Source of the DNA: Auanema rhodensis
Taxonomy: Eukaryota; Nematoda; Chromadorea; Rhabditida; Rhabditidae
DNA length: 64,000 bases
Direction: 5' to 3'
NCBI GenBank assembly: GCA_964057225.1
Contig: OZ059897.1
Coordinates: forward strand, 1-64,000
Positions 11,615-25,600 of the stretch are shown here, piece after piece (within the stretch, counting starts at the first letter, position 1; the number at the start of each line of letters is the position of its first letter). The position numbers and the translations under genes are program-made. A model generated the notes under the pieces. It made no database searches. It saw nothing but the letters and a program-made list of their open reading frames with translations, and had not been told where the DNA came from.

Positions 11615-11789
11615 TCACGTGAAGCGAGTTACATACCAAGTGCACATCACGTGTACATTTAATTAGCATAAATTAAAGTTCACGTAAATTTCAAAGTCAT
11701 GGCTACCATGCACCAATATCATTAAAAGTTGTTTTTAGACTAATATAGACATGGGGAATCTAATTTTGAAAACCGCATCTCTTTATCTT
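11615..11789 (+). repeat. 175-bp monomer M67
   Basis: It has GGCTACC instead of GGTTACC, ATTAAAAGTTG in the A/T segment (one base lost) and ATAGAC instead of ATGGAC. All three changes recur together in M129 (22522) and M188 (32900), so the three are direct relatives. Confidence 0.9.
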
Positions 11790-14077
11790 TCACGTGAAGC
11801 GAGTTACATACCAAGTGCACATCACGTGTACATTTAATTAGCATAAATTAAAGTTCACGTAAATTTCAAAGTCATGGTTACCATGAACCAATATCAATAA
11901 AAATTTGTTTTTAGACTAATATGGACATAGGGAATCTAATTTTGAAAACCGCATCTCTTCATCTTTCACGTGAAGCGAGTTACATACCAAGTGCACATCA
12001 CGTGTACATTTAATTAGCATAAATTGAAGTTCACGTAAATTTCAAAGTCATGGTTACCATGAACCAATATCAATAAAAATTTGTTTTTAGACTAATATGG
12101 ACATGGGGAATCTAATTTTGAAAACCGCATCTCTTTATCTTTCACGTGAAGCGAGTTACATACCAAGTGCACATCACGTGTACATTTAATTAGCATAAAT
12201 TAAAGTTCACGTAAATTTCAAAGTCATGGTTACCATGCACCAATATCAATAAAAATTTGTTTTTAGACTAATATGGACATGGGGAATCTAATTTTGAAAA
12301 CCGCATCTCTTTATCTTTCACGTGAAGCGAGTTACATACCAAGGGCACATCACGTGTACATTTAATTAGCATAAATTAAAGTTCACGTAAATTTCAAAGT
12401 CATGGTTACCATGCACCAATATCAATAAAAATTTGTTTTTAGACTAATATGGACATGGGGAATCTAATTTTGAAAACCGCATCTCTTTATCTTTCACGTG
12501 AAGCGAGTTACATACCAAGTGCACATCACGTGTACATTTAATTAGCATAAATTAAAGTTCACGTAAATTTCAAAGTCATGGTTACCATGCACCAATATCG
12601 ATAAAAATTTGTTTTTAGACTAATATGGACATGGGGAATCTAATTTTGAAAACCGCATCTCTTTATCTTTCACGTGAAGCGAGTTACATACCAAGGGCAC
12701 ATCACGTGTACATTTAATTAGCATAAATTAAAGTTCACGTAAATTTCAAAGTCATGGTTACCATGCACCAATATCAATAAAAATTTGTTTTTAGACTAAT
12801 ATGGACATGGGGAATCTAATTTTGAAAACCGCATCTCTTTATCTTTCACGTGAAGCGAGTTACATACCAAGTGCACATCACGTGTACATTTAATTAGCAT
12901 AAATTAAAGTTCACGTAAATTTCAAAGTCATGGTTACCATGCACCAATATAAATAAAAATTTGTTTTTAGACTAATATGGACATGGGGAATCTAATTTTG
13001 GAAACCGCATCTCTTTATCTTTCACGTGAAGCGAGTTACATACCAAGTGCACATCACGTGTACATTTAATTAGCATAAATTGAAGTTCACGTAAATTTCA
13101 AAGTCATGGTTACCATGAACCAATATCAATAAAAATTTGTCTTTAGACTAATATGGACATGGGGAATCTAATTTTGAAAACCGCATCTCTTTATCTTTCA
13201 CGTGAAGCGAGTTACATACCAAGTGCACATCACGTGTACATTTAATTAGCATAAATTAAAGTTCACGTAAATTTCAAAGTCATGGTTACCATGAACCAAT
13301 ATCAATAAAAATTTGTTTTTAGACTAATATGGACATGGGGAATCTAATTTTGAAAACCGCATCTCTTTATCTTTCACGTGAAGCGAGTTACATACCAAGT
13401 GCACATCACGTGTACATTTAATTAGCATAAATTGAAGTTCACGTAAATTTCAAAGTCATGGTTACCATGAACCAATATCAATAAAAATTTGTTTTTAGAC
13501 TAATATGGACATGGAGAATCTAATTTTGAAAACCGCATCTCTTTATCTTTCACGTGAAGCGAGTTACATACCAAGTGCACATCACGTGTACATTTAATTA
13601 GCATAAATTAAAGTTCACGTAAATTTCAAAGTCATGGTTACCATGCACCAATATAAATAAAAATTTGTTTTTAGACTAATATGGACATGGGGAATCTAAT
13701 TTTGGAAACCGCATCTCTTTATCTTTCACGTGAAGCGAGTTACATACCAAGTGCACATCACGTGTACATTTAATTAGCATAAATTAAAGTTCACGTAAAT
13801 TTCAAAGTCATGGTTACCATGCACCAATATCAATAAAAATTTGTTTTTAGACTAATATGGACATGGGGAATCTAATTTTGAAAACCGCATCTCTTTATCT
13901 TTCACGTGAAGCGAGTTACATACCAAGGGCACATCACGTGTACATTTAATTAGCATAAATTGAAGTTCACGTAAATTTCAAAGTCATGGTTACCATGAAC
14001 CAATATCAATAGAAATTTGTTTTTAGACTAATATGGACATGGGGAATCTAATTTTGAAAACCGCATCTCTTTATCTT

Positions 14078-14252
14078 TCACGTGAAGCGAGTTACATACC
14101 AAGTGCACATCACGTGTACATTTAATTAGCATAAATTAAAGTTCACGTAAATTTCAAAGTCATGGTTACCATGCACCAATATCAATAAAAATTTGTTTTT
14201 AGACTAATATGGACATGGGGAATCTAATTTTAAAACCGCATCTTTTTATCTT
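14078..14252 (+). repeat. 175-bp monomer M81
   Basis: A single base is missing at about 155 (TTTTAAAACC instead of TTTTGAAAACC), together with T168. I saw this deletion nowhere else in the window. Confidence 0.85.
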
Positions 14253-14956
14253 TCACGTGAAGCGAGTTAAATACCAAGTGCACATCACGTGTACATTTAA
14301 TTAGCATAAATTAAAGTTCACGTAAATTTCAAAGTCATGGTTACCATGAACCAATATCAATAAAAATTTGTTTTTAGACTAATATGGACATAGGGAATCT
14401 AATTTTGAAAACCGCATCTCTTCATCTTTCACGTGAAGCGAGTTACATACCAAGTGCACATCACGTGTACATTTAATTAGCATAAATTGAAGTTCACGTA
14501 AATTTCAAAGTCATGGTTACCATGAACCAATATCAATAAAAATTTGTTTTTAGACTAATATGGACATGGGGAATCTAATTTTGAAAACCGCATCTCTTTA
14601 TCTTTCACGTGAAGCGAGTTACATACCAAGTGCACATCACGTGTACATTTAATTAGCATAAATTAAAGTTCACGTAAATTTCAAAGTCATGGTTACCATG
14701 CACCAATATCAATAAAAATTTTTTTTTAGACTAATATGGACATGGGGAATCTAATTTTGAAAACCGCATCTCTTTATCTTTCACGTGAAGCGAGTTACAT
14801 ACCAAGTGCACATCACGTGTACATTTAATTAGCATAAATTAAAGTTCACGTAAATTTCAAAGTCATGGTTACCATGCACCAATATCAATAAAAATTTGTT
14901 TTTAGACTAATATGGACATGGGAAATTTAATTTTGAAAACCGCATCTCTTTATCTT

Positions 14957-16188
14957 TCACGTGAAGCGAGTTACTGACCAAGTGCACATCACGTGTACAT
15001 TTAATTAGCATAAATTAAAGTTCACGTAAATTTCAAAGTCATGGTTACCATGCACCAATATCAATAAAAATTTGTTTTTAGACTAATATGGACATGGGGA
15101 ATCTAATTTTGAAAACCGCATCTTTTTATCTTTCACGTGAAGCGAGTTACATACCAAGTGCACATCACGTGTACATTTAATTAGCATAAATTAAAGTTCA
15201 CGTAAATTTCAAAGTCATGGTTACCATGAACCAATATAAATAAAAATTTGTTTTTAGACTAATATGGACATGGGGAATCTAATTTTGAAAACCGCATCTC
15301 TTTATCTTTCACGTGAAGCGAGTTACATACCAAGTGCACATCACGTGTACATTTAATTAGCATAAATTAAAGTTCACGTAAATTTCAAAGTCATGGTTAC
15401 CATGAACCAATATCAATAAAAATTTGTTTTTAGACTAATATGGACATGGGGAATCTAATTTTGAAAACCGCATCTCTTTATCTTTCACGTGAAGCGAGTT
15501 ACATACCAAGTGCACATCACGTGTACATTTAATTAGCATAAATTAAAGTTCACGTAAATTTCAAAGTCATGGTTACCATGAACCAATATCAATAAAAATT
15601 TGTTTTTAGACTAATATGGACATGAGGAATCTAATTTTGAAAACCGCATCTCTTTATCTTTCACGTGAAGCGAGTTACATACCAAGTGCACATCACGTGT
15701 ACATTTAATTAGCATAAATTAAAGTTCACGTAAATTTCAAAGTCATGGTTACCATGAACCAATATCAATAAAAATTTGTTTTTAGACTAATATGGACATG
15801 GGGAATCTAATTTTCAAAACAGCATCTCTTTATCTTTCACGTGAAGCGAGTTACATACCAAGTGCACATCACGTGTACATTTAATTAGCATAAATTAAAG
15901 TTCACGTAAATTTCAAAGTCATGGTTACCATGAACCAATATCAATAAAAATTTGTTTTTAGACTAATATGGACATGGGGAATCTAATTTTGAAAACCGCA
16001 TCTCTTTATCTTTCACGTGAAGCGAGTTACATACCAAGTGCACATCACGTGTACATTTAATTAGCATAAATTAAAGTTCACGTAAATTTCAAAGTCATGG
16101 TTACCATGAACCAATATCAATAAAAATTTGTTCTTAGACTAATATGGACATGGGAAATTTAATTTTGAAAACCGCATCTCTTTATCTT
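14957..16188 (+). repeat. Seven-monomer block, copy 1 (M86-M92)
   Basis: The order is T168, TATAAATAA, standard, ACATGAGG, TTTTCAAAACAG, standard, and TTCTTAG with GGAAATTT. The same series without the second standard monomer occurs at 17773-18828 (M102-M107). M86 also has TTACTGACC, a marker otherwise confined to the 33-monomer family (M148, M163, M174, M207), so it is a junction between families. Confidence 0.75.
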
Positions 16189-17772
16189 TCACGTGAAGCG
16201 AGTTACATACCAAGTGCACATCACGTGTACATTTAATTAGCATAAATTGAAGTTCACGTAAATTTCAAAGTCATGGTTACCATGAACCAATATCAATAAA
16301 AATTTGTTTTTAGACTAATATGGACATGGGGAATCTAATTTTGAAAACCGCATCTCTTTATCTTTCACGTGAAGCGAGTTACATACCAAGTGCACATCAC
16401 GTGTACATTTAATTAGCATAAATTAAAGTTCACGTAAATTTCAAAGTCATGGTTACCATGCACCAATATCAATAAAAATTTGTTTTTAGACTAATATGGA
16501 CATAGGGAATCTAATTTTGAAAACCGCATCTCTTTATCTTTCACGTGAAGCGAGTTACATACCAAGTGAACATCACGTGTACATTTAATTAGCATAAATT
16601 AAAGTTCACGTAAATTTCAAAGTCATGGTTACCATGCACCAATATCAATAAAAATTTGTTTTTAGACTAATATGGACATAGGGAATCTAATTTTGAAAAC
16701 CGCATCTCTTCATCTTTCACGTGAAGCGAGTTACATACCAAGTGCACATCACGTGTACATTTAATTAGCATAAATTGAAGTTCACGTAAATTTCAAAGTC
16801 ATGGTTACCATGAACCAATATCAATAAAAATTTGTTTTTAGACTAATATGGACATGGGGAATCTAATTTTGAAAACCGCATCTCTTTATCTTTCACGTGA
16901 AGCGAGTTACATACCAAGTGCACATCACGTGTACATTTAATTAGCATAAATTAAAGTTCACGTAAATTTCAAAGTCATGGTTACCATGAACCAATATCAA
17001 TAAAAATTTGTTTTTAGACTAATATGGACATGAGGAATCTAATTTTGAAAACCGCATCTCTTTATCTTTCACGTGAAGCGAGTTACATACCAAGTGCACA
17101 TCACGTGTACATTTAATTAGCATAAATTAAAGTTCACGTAAATTTCAAAGTCATGGTTACCATGAACCAATATCAATAAAAATTTGTTTTTAGACTAATA
17201 TGGACATGGGGAATCTAATTTTGAAAACCGCATCTCTTTATCTTTCACGTGAAGCGAGTTACATACCAAGTGCACATCACGTGTACATTTAATTAGCATA
17301 AATTAAAGTTCACGTAAATTTCAAAGTCATGGTTACCATGAACCAATATCAATAAAAATTTGTTTTTAGACTAATATGGACATGGGGAATCTAATTTTGA
17401 AAACCGCATCTCTTTATCTTTCACGTGAAGCGAGTTACATACCAAGTGCACATCACGTGTACATTTAATTAGCATAAATTAAAGTTCACGTAAATTTCAA
17501 AGTCATGGTTACCATGAACCAATATCAATAAAAATTTGTTTTTAGACTAATATGGACATGAGGAATCTAATTTTGAAAACCGCATCTCTTTATCTTTCAC
17601 GTGAAGCGAGTTACATACCAAGTGCACATCACGTGTACATTTAATTAGCATAAATTAAAGTTCACGTAAATTTCAAAGTCATGGTTACCATGAACCAATA
17701 TCAATAAAAATTTGTTTTTAGACTAATATGGACATAGGGAATCTAATTTTGAAAACCGCATCTCTTCATCTT
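16189..17772 (+). repeat. Monomers M93-M101, matching M30-M37
   Basis: M93-M100 repeat the variant order of 5105-6512 about 11.1 kb downstream (63 monomers minus 4 bp, as expected from the four intervening single-base deletions). M101 has ACATAGGG and C171 and joins this block to the next one. Confidence 0.75.
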
Positions 17773-18828
17773 TCACGTGAAGCGAGTTACATACCAAGTG
17801 CACATCACGTGTACATTTAATTAGCATAAATTAAAGTTCACGTAAATTTCAAAGTCATGGTTACCATGCACCAATATCAATAAAAATTTGTTTTTAGACT
17901 AATATGGACATGGGGAATCTAATTTTGAAAACCGCATCTTTTTATCTTTCACGTGAAGCGAGTTACATACCAAGTGCACATCACGTGTACATTTAATTAG
18001 CATAAATTAAAGTTCACGTAAATTTCAAAGTCATGGTTACCATGAACCAATATAAATAAAAATTTGTTTTTAGACTAATATGGACATGGGGAATCTAATT
18101 TTAAAAACCGCATCTCTTTATCTTTCACGTGAAGCGAGTTACATACCAAGTGCACATCACGTGTACATTTAATTAGCATAAATTAAAGTTCACGTAAATT
18201 TCAAAGTCATGGTTACCATGAACCAATATCAATAAAAATTTGTTTTTAGACTAATATGGACATGGGGAATCTAATTTTGAAAACCGCATCTCTTTATCTT
18301 TCACGTGAAGCGAGTTACATACCAAGTGCACATCACGTGTACATTTAATTAGCATAAATTAAAGTTCACGTAAATTTCAAAGTCATGGTTACCATGAACC
18401 AATATCAATAAAAATTTGTTTTTAGACTAATATGGACATGAGGAATCTAATTTTGAAAACCGCATCTCTTTATCTTTCACGTGAAGCGAGTTACATACCA
18501 AGTGCACATCACGTGTACATTTAATTAGCATAAATTAAAGTTCACGTAAATTTCAAAGTCATGGTTACCATGAACCAATATCAATAAAAATTTGTTTTTA
18601 GACTAATATGGACATGGGGAATCTAATTTTCAAAACAGCATCTCTTTATCTTTCACGTGAAGCGAGTTACATACCAAGTGCACATCACGTGTACATTTAA
18701 TTAGCATAAATTAAAGTTCACGTAAATTTCAAAGTCATGGTTACCATGCACCAATATCAATAAAAATTTGTTCTTAGACTAATATGGACATGGGAAATTT
18801 AATTTTGAAAACCGCATCTCTTTATCTT
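17773..18828 (+). repeat. Six-monomer block, copy 2 (M102-M107)
   Basis: Counterpart of 14957-16188, lacking one monomer. M103 has TATAAATAA plus a private TTTAAAAACC change. M107 carries TTCTTAG with GGAAATTT and C97, closer to M29 than to M92, which has A97. Confidence 0.75.
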
Positions 18829-20588
18829 TCACGTGAAGCGAGTTACATACCAAGTGCACATCACGTGTACATTTAATTAGCATAAATTGAAGTTCACGTA
18901 AATTTCAAAGTCATGGTTACCATGAACCAATATCAATAAAAATTTGTTTTTAGACTAATATGGACATGGGGAATCTAATTTTGAAAACCGCATCTCTTTA
19001 TCTTTCACGTGAAGCGAGTTACATACCAAGTGCACATCACGTGTACATTTAATTAGCATAAATTAAAGTTCACGTAAATTTCAAAGTCATGGTTACCATG
19101 CACCAATATCAATAAAAATTTGTTTTTAGACTAATATGGACATGGGGAATCTAATTTTGAAAACCGCATCTCTTTATCTTTCACGTGAAGCGAGTTACAT
19201 ACCAAGTGCACATCACGTGTACATTTAATTAGCATAAATTAAAGTTCACGTAAATTTCAAAGTCATGGTTACCATGAACCAATATCAATAAAAATTTGTT
19301 TTTAGACTAATATGGACATGGGGAATCTAATTTTGAAAACCGCATCTCTTTATCTTTCACGTGAAGCGAGTTACATACCAAGTGCACATCACGTGTACAT
19401 TTAATTAGCATAAATTAAAGTTCACGTAAATTTCAAAGTCATGGTTACCATGAACCAATATCAATAAAAATTTGTTTTTAGACTAATATGGACATGAGGA
19501 ATCTAATTTTGAAAACCGCATCTCTTTATCTTTCACGTGAAGCGAGTTACATACCAAGTGCACATCACGTGTACATTTAATTAGCATAAATTAAAGTTCA
19601 CGTAAATTTCAAAGTCATGGTTACCATGAACCAATATCAATAAAAATTTGTTTTTAGACTAATATGGACATGGGGAATCTAATTTTCAAAACAGCATCTC
19701 TTTATCTTTCACGTGAAGCGAGTTACATACCAAGTGCACATCACGTGTACATTTAATTAGCATAAATTAAAGTTCACGTAAATTTCAAAGTCATGGTTAC
19801 CATGCACCAATATCAATAAAAATTTGTTTTTAGACTAATATGGACATGGGAAATTTAATTTTGAAAACCGCATCTCTTTATCTTTCACGTGAAGCGAGTT
19901 ACATACCAAGTGCACATCACGTGTACATTTAATTAGCATAAATTGAAGTTCACGTAAATTTCAAAGTCATGGTTACCATGAACCAATATCAATAAAAATT
20001 TGTTTTTAGACTAATATGGACATGGGGAATCTAATTTTGAAAACCGCATCTCTTTATCTTTCACGTGAAGCGAGTTACATACCAAGTGCACATCACGTGT
20101 ACATTTAATTAGCATAAATTAAAGTTCACGTAAATTTCAAAGTCATGGTTACCATGCACCAATATCAATAAAAATTTGTTTTTAGACTAATATGGACATA
20201 GGGAATCTAATTTTGAAAACCGCATCTCTTCATCTTTCACGTGAAGCGAGTTACATACCAAGTGCACATCACGTGTACATTTAATTAGCATAAATTGAAG
20301 TTCACGTAAATTTCAAAGTCATGGTTACCATGAACCAATATCAATAAAAATTTGTTTTTAGACTAATATGGACATGGGGAATCTAATTTTGAAAACCGCA
20401 TCTCTTTATCTTTCACGTGAAGCGAGTTACATACCAAGTGCACATCACGTGTACATTTAATTAGCATAAATTAAAGTTCACGTAAATTTCAAAGTCATGG
20501 TTACCATGAAGCAATATCAATAAAAATTTGTTTTTAGACTAATATGGACATGAGGAATCTAATTTTGAAAACCGCATCTCTTTATCTT
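18829..20588 (+). repeat. Monomers M108-M117, shortened version of M36-M44
   Basis: M110-M117 follow the order of M36-M44 but with one monomer fewer. M115 has C97, ACATAGGG and C171 without A29, as if M41 and M42 types had been fused by deletion. M117 has the GAAGCAAT/ACATGAGG pair of M44 and M55, so this block leads into the 33-monomer unit just as M44 leads into the 11-monomer unit. Confidence 0.7.
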
Positions 20589-20762
20589 TCACGTGAAGCG
20601 AGTTACATACCAAGTGCACATCACGTGTACATTTAATTAGCATAAATTAAAGTTCACGTAAATTTCAAAGTCATGGTTACCATGAACCAATATCAATAAA
20701 AATTTGTTTAGACTAATATGGACATGGGGAATCTAATTTTGAAAACCGCATCTCTTTATCTT
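20589..20762 (+). repeat. 174-bp monomer M118 (2-bp deletion)
   Basis: The T5 run after TTTG is shortened to T3. The same deletion recurs in M151 (26393) and M177 (30967), and these three monomers open the three versions of the large repeat unit. Confidence 0.9.
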
Positions 20763-21994
20763 TCACGTGAAGCGAGTTACATACCAAGTGCACATCACGT
20801 GTACATTTAATTAGCATAAATTAAAGTTCACGTAAATTTCAAAGTCATGGTTACCATGCACCAATATCAATAAAAATTTGTTTTTAGACTAATATGGACA
20901 TGGGAAATTTAATTTTGAAAACCGCATCTCTTTATCTTTCACGTGAAGCGAGTTACATACCAAGTGCACATCACGTGTACATTTAATTAGCATAAATTAA
21001 AGTTCACGTAAATTTCAAAGTCATGGTTACCATGCACCAATATCAATAAAAATTTGTTTTTAGACTAATATGGACATGGGGAATCTAATTTTGAAAACCG
21101 CATCTCTTTATCTTTCACGTGAAGCTAGTTACATACCAAGGGCACATCACGTGTACATTTAATTAGCATAAATTAAAGTTCACGTAAATTTCAAAGTCAT
21201 GGTTACCATGCACCAATATCAATAAAAATTTGTTTTTAGACTAATATGGACATGGGGAATCTAATTTTGAAAACCGCATCTCTTTATCTTTCACGTGAAG
21301 CGAGTTACATACCAAGTGCACATCACGTGTACTTTTAATTAGCATAAATTAAAGTTCACGTAAATTTCAAAGTCATGGTTACCATGAACCAATATCAATA
21401 AAAATTTGTTTTTAGACTAATATGGACATGGGGAATCTAATTTTGAAAACCGCATCTCTTTATCTTTCACGTGAAGCGAGTTACATACCAAGTGCACATC
21501 ACGTGTACTTTTAATAAGCATAAATTAAAGTTCACGTAAATTTCAAAGTCATGGTTACCATGAACCAATATCAATATAAATTTGTTTTTAGACTAATATG
21601 GACATAGGGAATCTAATTTTGAAAACCGCATCTCTTCATCTTTCACGTGAAGCGAGTTACATACCAAGTGCACATCACGTGTACATTTAATTAGCATAAA
21701 TTGAAGTTCACGTAAATTTCAAAGTCATGGTTACCATGAACCAATATCAATAAAAATTTGTTTTTAGACTAATATGGACATGGGGAATCTAATTTTGAAA
21801 ACCGCATCTCTTTATCTTTCACGTGAAGCGAGTTACATACCAAGTGCACATCACGTGTACATTTAATTAGCATAAATTGAAGTTCACGTAAATTTCAAAG
21901 TCATGGTTACCATGAACCAATATCAATAAAAATTTGTTTTTAGACTAATATGGACATGGGGAATCTAATTTTGAAAACCGCATCTCTTTATCTT

Positions 21995-22169
21995 TCACGT
22001 GAAGCGAGTTACATACCAAGTGCACATCACGTGTACAGTTAATTAGCATAAATTAAAGTTCACGTAAATTTCAAAGTCATGGTTACCATGAACCAATATC
22101 ATTAAAAGTTGTTTTTAGACTAATATGGACATGGGGAATCTAATTTTGAAAACCGCATCTCTTTATCTT
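21995..22169 (+). repeat. 175-bp monomer M126
   Basis: It carries ACAGTTA at about 41 and the one-base-shorter ATTAAAAGTTG segment with A97. Its counterpart is M185 (32373-32547). Confidence 0.85.
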
Positions 22170-22521
22170 TCACGTGAAGCGAGTTACATACCGAGTGCAC
22201 ATCACGTGTACATTTAATTAGCATAAATTAAAGTTCACGTAAATTTCAAAGTCATGGTTACCATGCACCAATATCAATAAAAATTTGTTTTTAGACTAAT
22301 ATGGACATTGGGAATCTAATTTTGAAAACCGCATCTCTTTATCTTTCACGTGAAGCGAGTTACATACCAAGTGCACATCACGTGTACATTTAATTAGCAT
22401 AAATTAAAGTTCACGTAAATTTCAAAGTCATGGTTACCATGCACCAATATCAATAAAAATTTGTTTTTAGACTAATATGGACATGGGGAATCTAATTTTG
22501 AAAACCGCATCTCTTTATCTT

Positions 22522-22696
22522 TCACGTGAAGCGAGTTACATACCAAGTGCACATCACGTGTACATTTAATTAGCATAAATTAAAGTTCACGTAAATTTCA
22601 AAGTCATGGCTACCATGCACCAATATCATTAAAAGTTGTTTTTAGACTAATATAGACATGGGGAATCTAATTTTGAAAACCGCATCTCTTTATCTT
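22522..22696 (+). repeat. 175-bp monomer M129
   Basis: It carries GGCTACC, ATTAAAAGTTG and ATAGAC, as in M67 and M188. Confidence 0.85.
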
Positions 22697-25600
22697 TCAC
22701 GTGAAGCGAGTTACATACCAAGTGCACATCACGTGTACATTTAATTAGCATAAATTAAAGTTCACGTAAATTTCAAAGTCATGGTTACCATGAACCAATA
22801 TCAATAAAAATTTGTTTTTAGACTAATATGGACATAGGGAATCTAATTTTGAAAACCGCATCTCTTCATCTTTCACGTGAAGCGAGTTACATACCAAGTG
22901 CACATCACGTGTACATTTAATTAGCATAAATTGAAGTTCACGTAAATTTCAAAGTCATGGTTACCATGAACCAATATCAATAAAAATTTGTTTTTAGACT
23001 AATATGGACATGGGGAATCTAATTTTGAAAACCGCATCTCTTTATCTTTCACGTGAAGCGAGTTACATACCAAGTGCACATCACGTGTACATTTAATTAG
23101 CATAAATTAAAGTTCACGTAAATTTCAAAGTCATGGTTACCATGCACCAATATCAATAAAAATTTGTTTTTAGACTAATATGGACATGGGGAATCTAATT
23201 TTGAAAACCGCATCTCTTTATCTTTCACGTGAAGCGAGTTACATACCAAGTGCACATCACGTGTACATTTAATTAGCATAAATTAAAGTTCACGTAAATT
23301 TCAAAGTCATGGTTACCATGCACCAATATCAATAAAAATTTGTTTTTAGACTAATATGGACATGGGGAATCTAATTTTGAAAACCGCATCTCTTTATCTT
23401 TCACGTGAAGCGAGTTACATACCAAGTGCACATCACGTGTACATTTAATTAGCATAAATTAAAGTTCACGTAAATTTCAAAGTCATGGTTACCATGCACC
23501 AATATCAATAAAAATTTGTTTTTAGACTAATATGGACATGGGGAATCTAATTTTGAAAACCGCATCTCTTTATCTTTCACGTGAAGCGAGTTACATACCA
23601 AGTGCACATCACGTGTATATTTAATTAGCATAAATTAAAGTTCACGTAAATTTCAAAGTCATGGTTACCATGAACCAATATCAATAAAAATTTGTTTTTA
23701 GACTAATATGGACATAGGGAATCTAATTTTGAAAACCGGATCTCTTCATCTTTCACGTGAAGCGAGTTACATACCAAGTGCACATCACGTGTACATTTAA
23801 TTAGCATAAATTGAAGTTCACGTAAATTTCAAAGTCATGGTTACCATGAACCAATATCAATAAAAATTTGTTTTTAGACTAATATGGACATGGGGAATCT
23901 AATTTTGAAAACCGCATCTCTTTATCTTTCACGTGAAGCGAGTTACATACCAAGTGCACATCACGTGTACATTTAATTAGCATAAATTAAAGTTCACGTA
24001 AATTTCAAAGTCATGGTTACCATGCACCAATATCAATAAAAATTTGTTTTTAGACTAATATGGACATGGGGAATCTAATTTTGAAAACCGCATCTCTTTA
24101 TCTTTCACGTGAAGCGAGTTACATACCAAGTGCACATCACGTGTACATTTAATTAGCATAAATTAAAGTTCACGTAAATTTCAAAGTCATGGTTACCATG
24201 CACCAATATCAATAAAAATTTGTTTTTAGACTAATATGGACATGGGGAATCTAATTTTGAAAACCGCATCTCTTTATCTTTCACGTGAAGCGAGTTACAT
24301 ACCAAGGGCACATCACGTGTACATTTAATTAGCATAAATTAAAGTTCACGTAAATTTCAAAGTCATGGTTACCATGCACCAATATCAATAAAAATTTGTT
24401 TTTAGACTAATATGGACATGGGGAATCTAATTTTGAAAACCGCATCTCTTTATCTTTCACGTGAAGCGAGTTACACACCAAGTGCACATCACGTGTACAT
24501 TTAATTAGCATAAATTAAAGTACACGTAAATTTCAAAGTCATGGTTACCATGAACCAATATCAATAAAAATTTGTTTTTAGACTAATATGGACATGGGGA
24601 ATCTAATTTTGAAAACCGCATCTCTTTATCTTTCACGTGAAGCGAGTTACATACCAAGTGCACATCACGTGCACATTTAATTAGCATAAATTAAAGTTCA
24701 CGTAAATTTCAAAGTCATGGTTACCATGAACCAATATCAATAAAAATTTGTTTTTAGACTAATATGGACATGGGGAATCTAATTTTGAAAACCGCATCTC
24801 TTTATCTTTCACGTGAAGCGAGTTACATACCAAGTGCACATCACGTGTACATTTAATTAGCATAAATTGAAGTTCACGTAAATTTCAAAGTCATGGTTAC
24901 CATGAACCAATATCAATAAAAATTTGTTTTTAGACTAATATGGACATGGAGAATCTAATTTTGAAAACCGCATCTCTTTATCTTTCACGTGAAGCGAGTT
25001 ACATACCAAGTGCACATCACGTGTACATTTAATTAGCATAAATTGAAGTTCACGTAAATTTCAAAGTCATGGTTACCATGAACCAATATCAATAGAAATT
25101 TGTTTTTAGACTAATATGGACATGGGGAATCTAATTTTGAAAACCGCATCTCTTTATCTTTCACGTGAAGCGAGTTAAATACCAAGTGCACATCACGTGT
25201 ACATTTAATTAGCATAAATTAAAGTTCACGTAAATTTCAAAGTCATGGTTACCATGAACCAATATCAATAAAAATTTGTTTTTAGACTAATATGGACATA
25301 GGGAATCTAATTTTGAAAACCGCATCTCTTCATCTTTCACGTGAAGCGAGTTACATACCAAGTGCACATCACGTGTACATTTAATTAGCATAAATTGAAG
25401 TTCACGTAAATTTCAAAGTCATGGTTACCATGAACCAATATCAATAAAAATTTGTTTTTAGACTAATATGGACATGGGGAATCTAATTTTGAAAACCGCA
25501 TCTCTTTATCTTTCACGTGAAGCGAGTTACATACCAAGTGCACATCACGTGTACATTTAATTAGCATAAATTAAAGTTCACGTAAATTTCAAAGTCATGG

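Larger units (their letters stand above)
10735..14956 (+). repeat. Diverged relative of the 33-monomer repeat (M62-M85)
   Basis: The order of rare markers partly matches the later 33-monomer unit. ACTTTTAATAAG with AATATAAAT (M62) is followed by two G61 monomers. Then come GGCTACC with ATTAAAAGTTG (M67), ACATAGGG (M68), GGAGAAT (M77), AATAGAAAT (M80), GTTAAATACC (M82) and GGAAATTT (M85). Between them are monomers absent from the later unit, such as TATCGATAA (M72) and TATAAATAA with TTGGAAACC (M74, M78). This looks like an older or independently rearranged version of the same segment. Confidence 0.7.
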
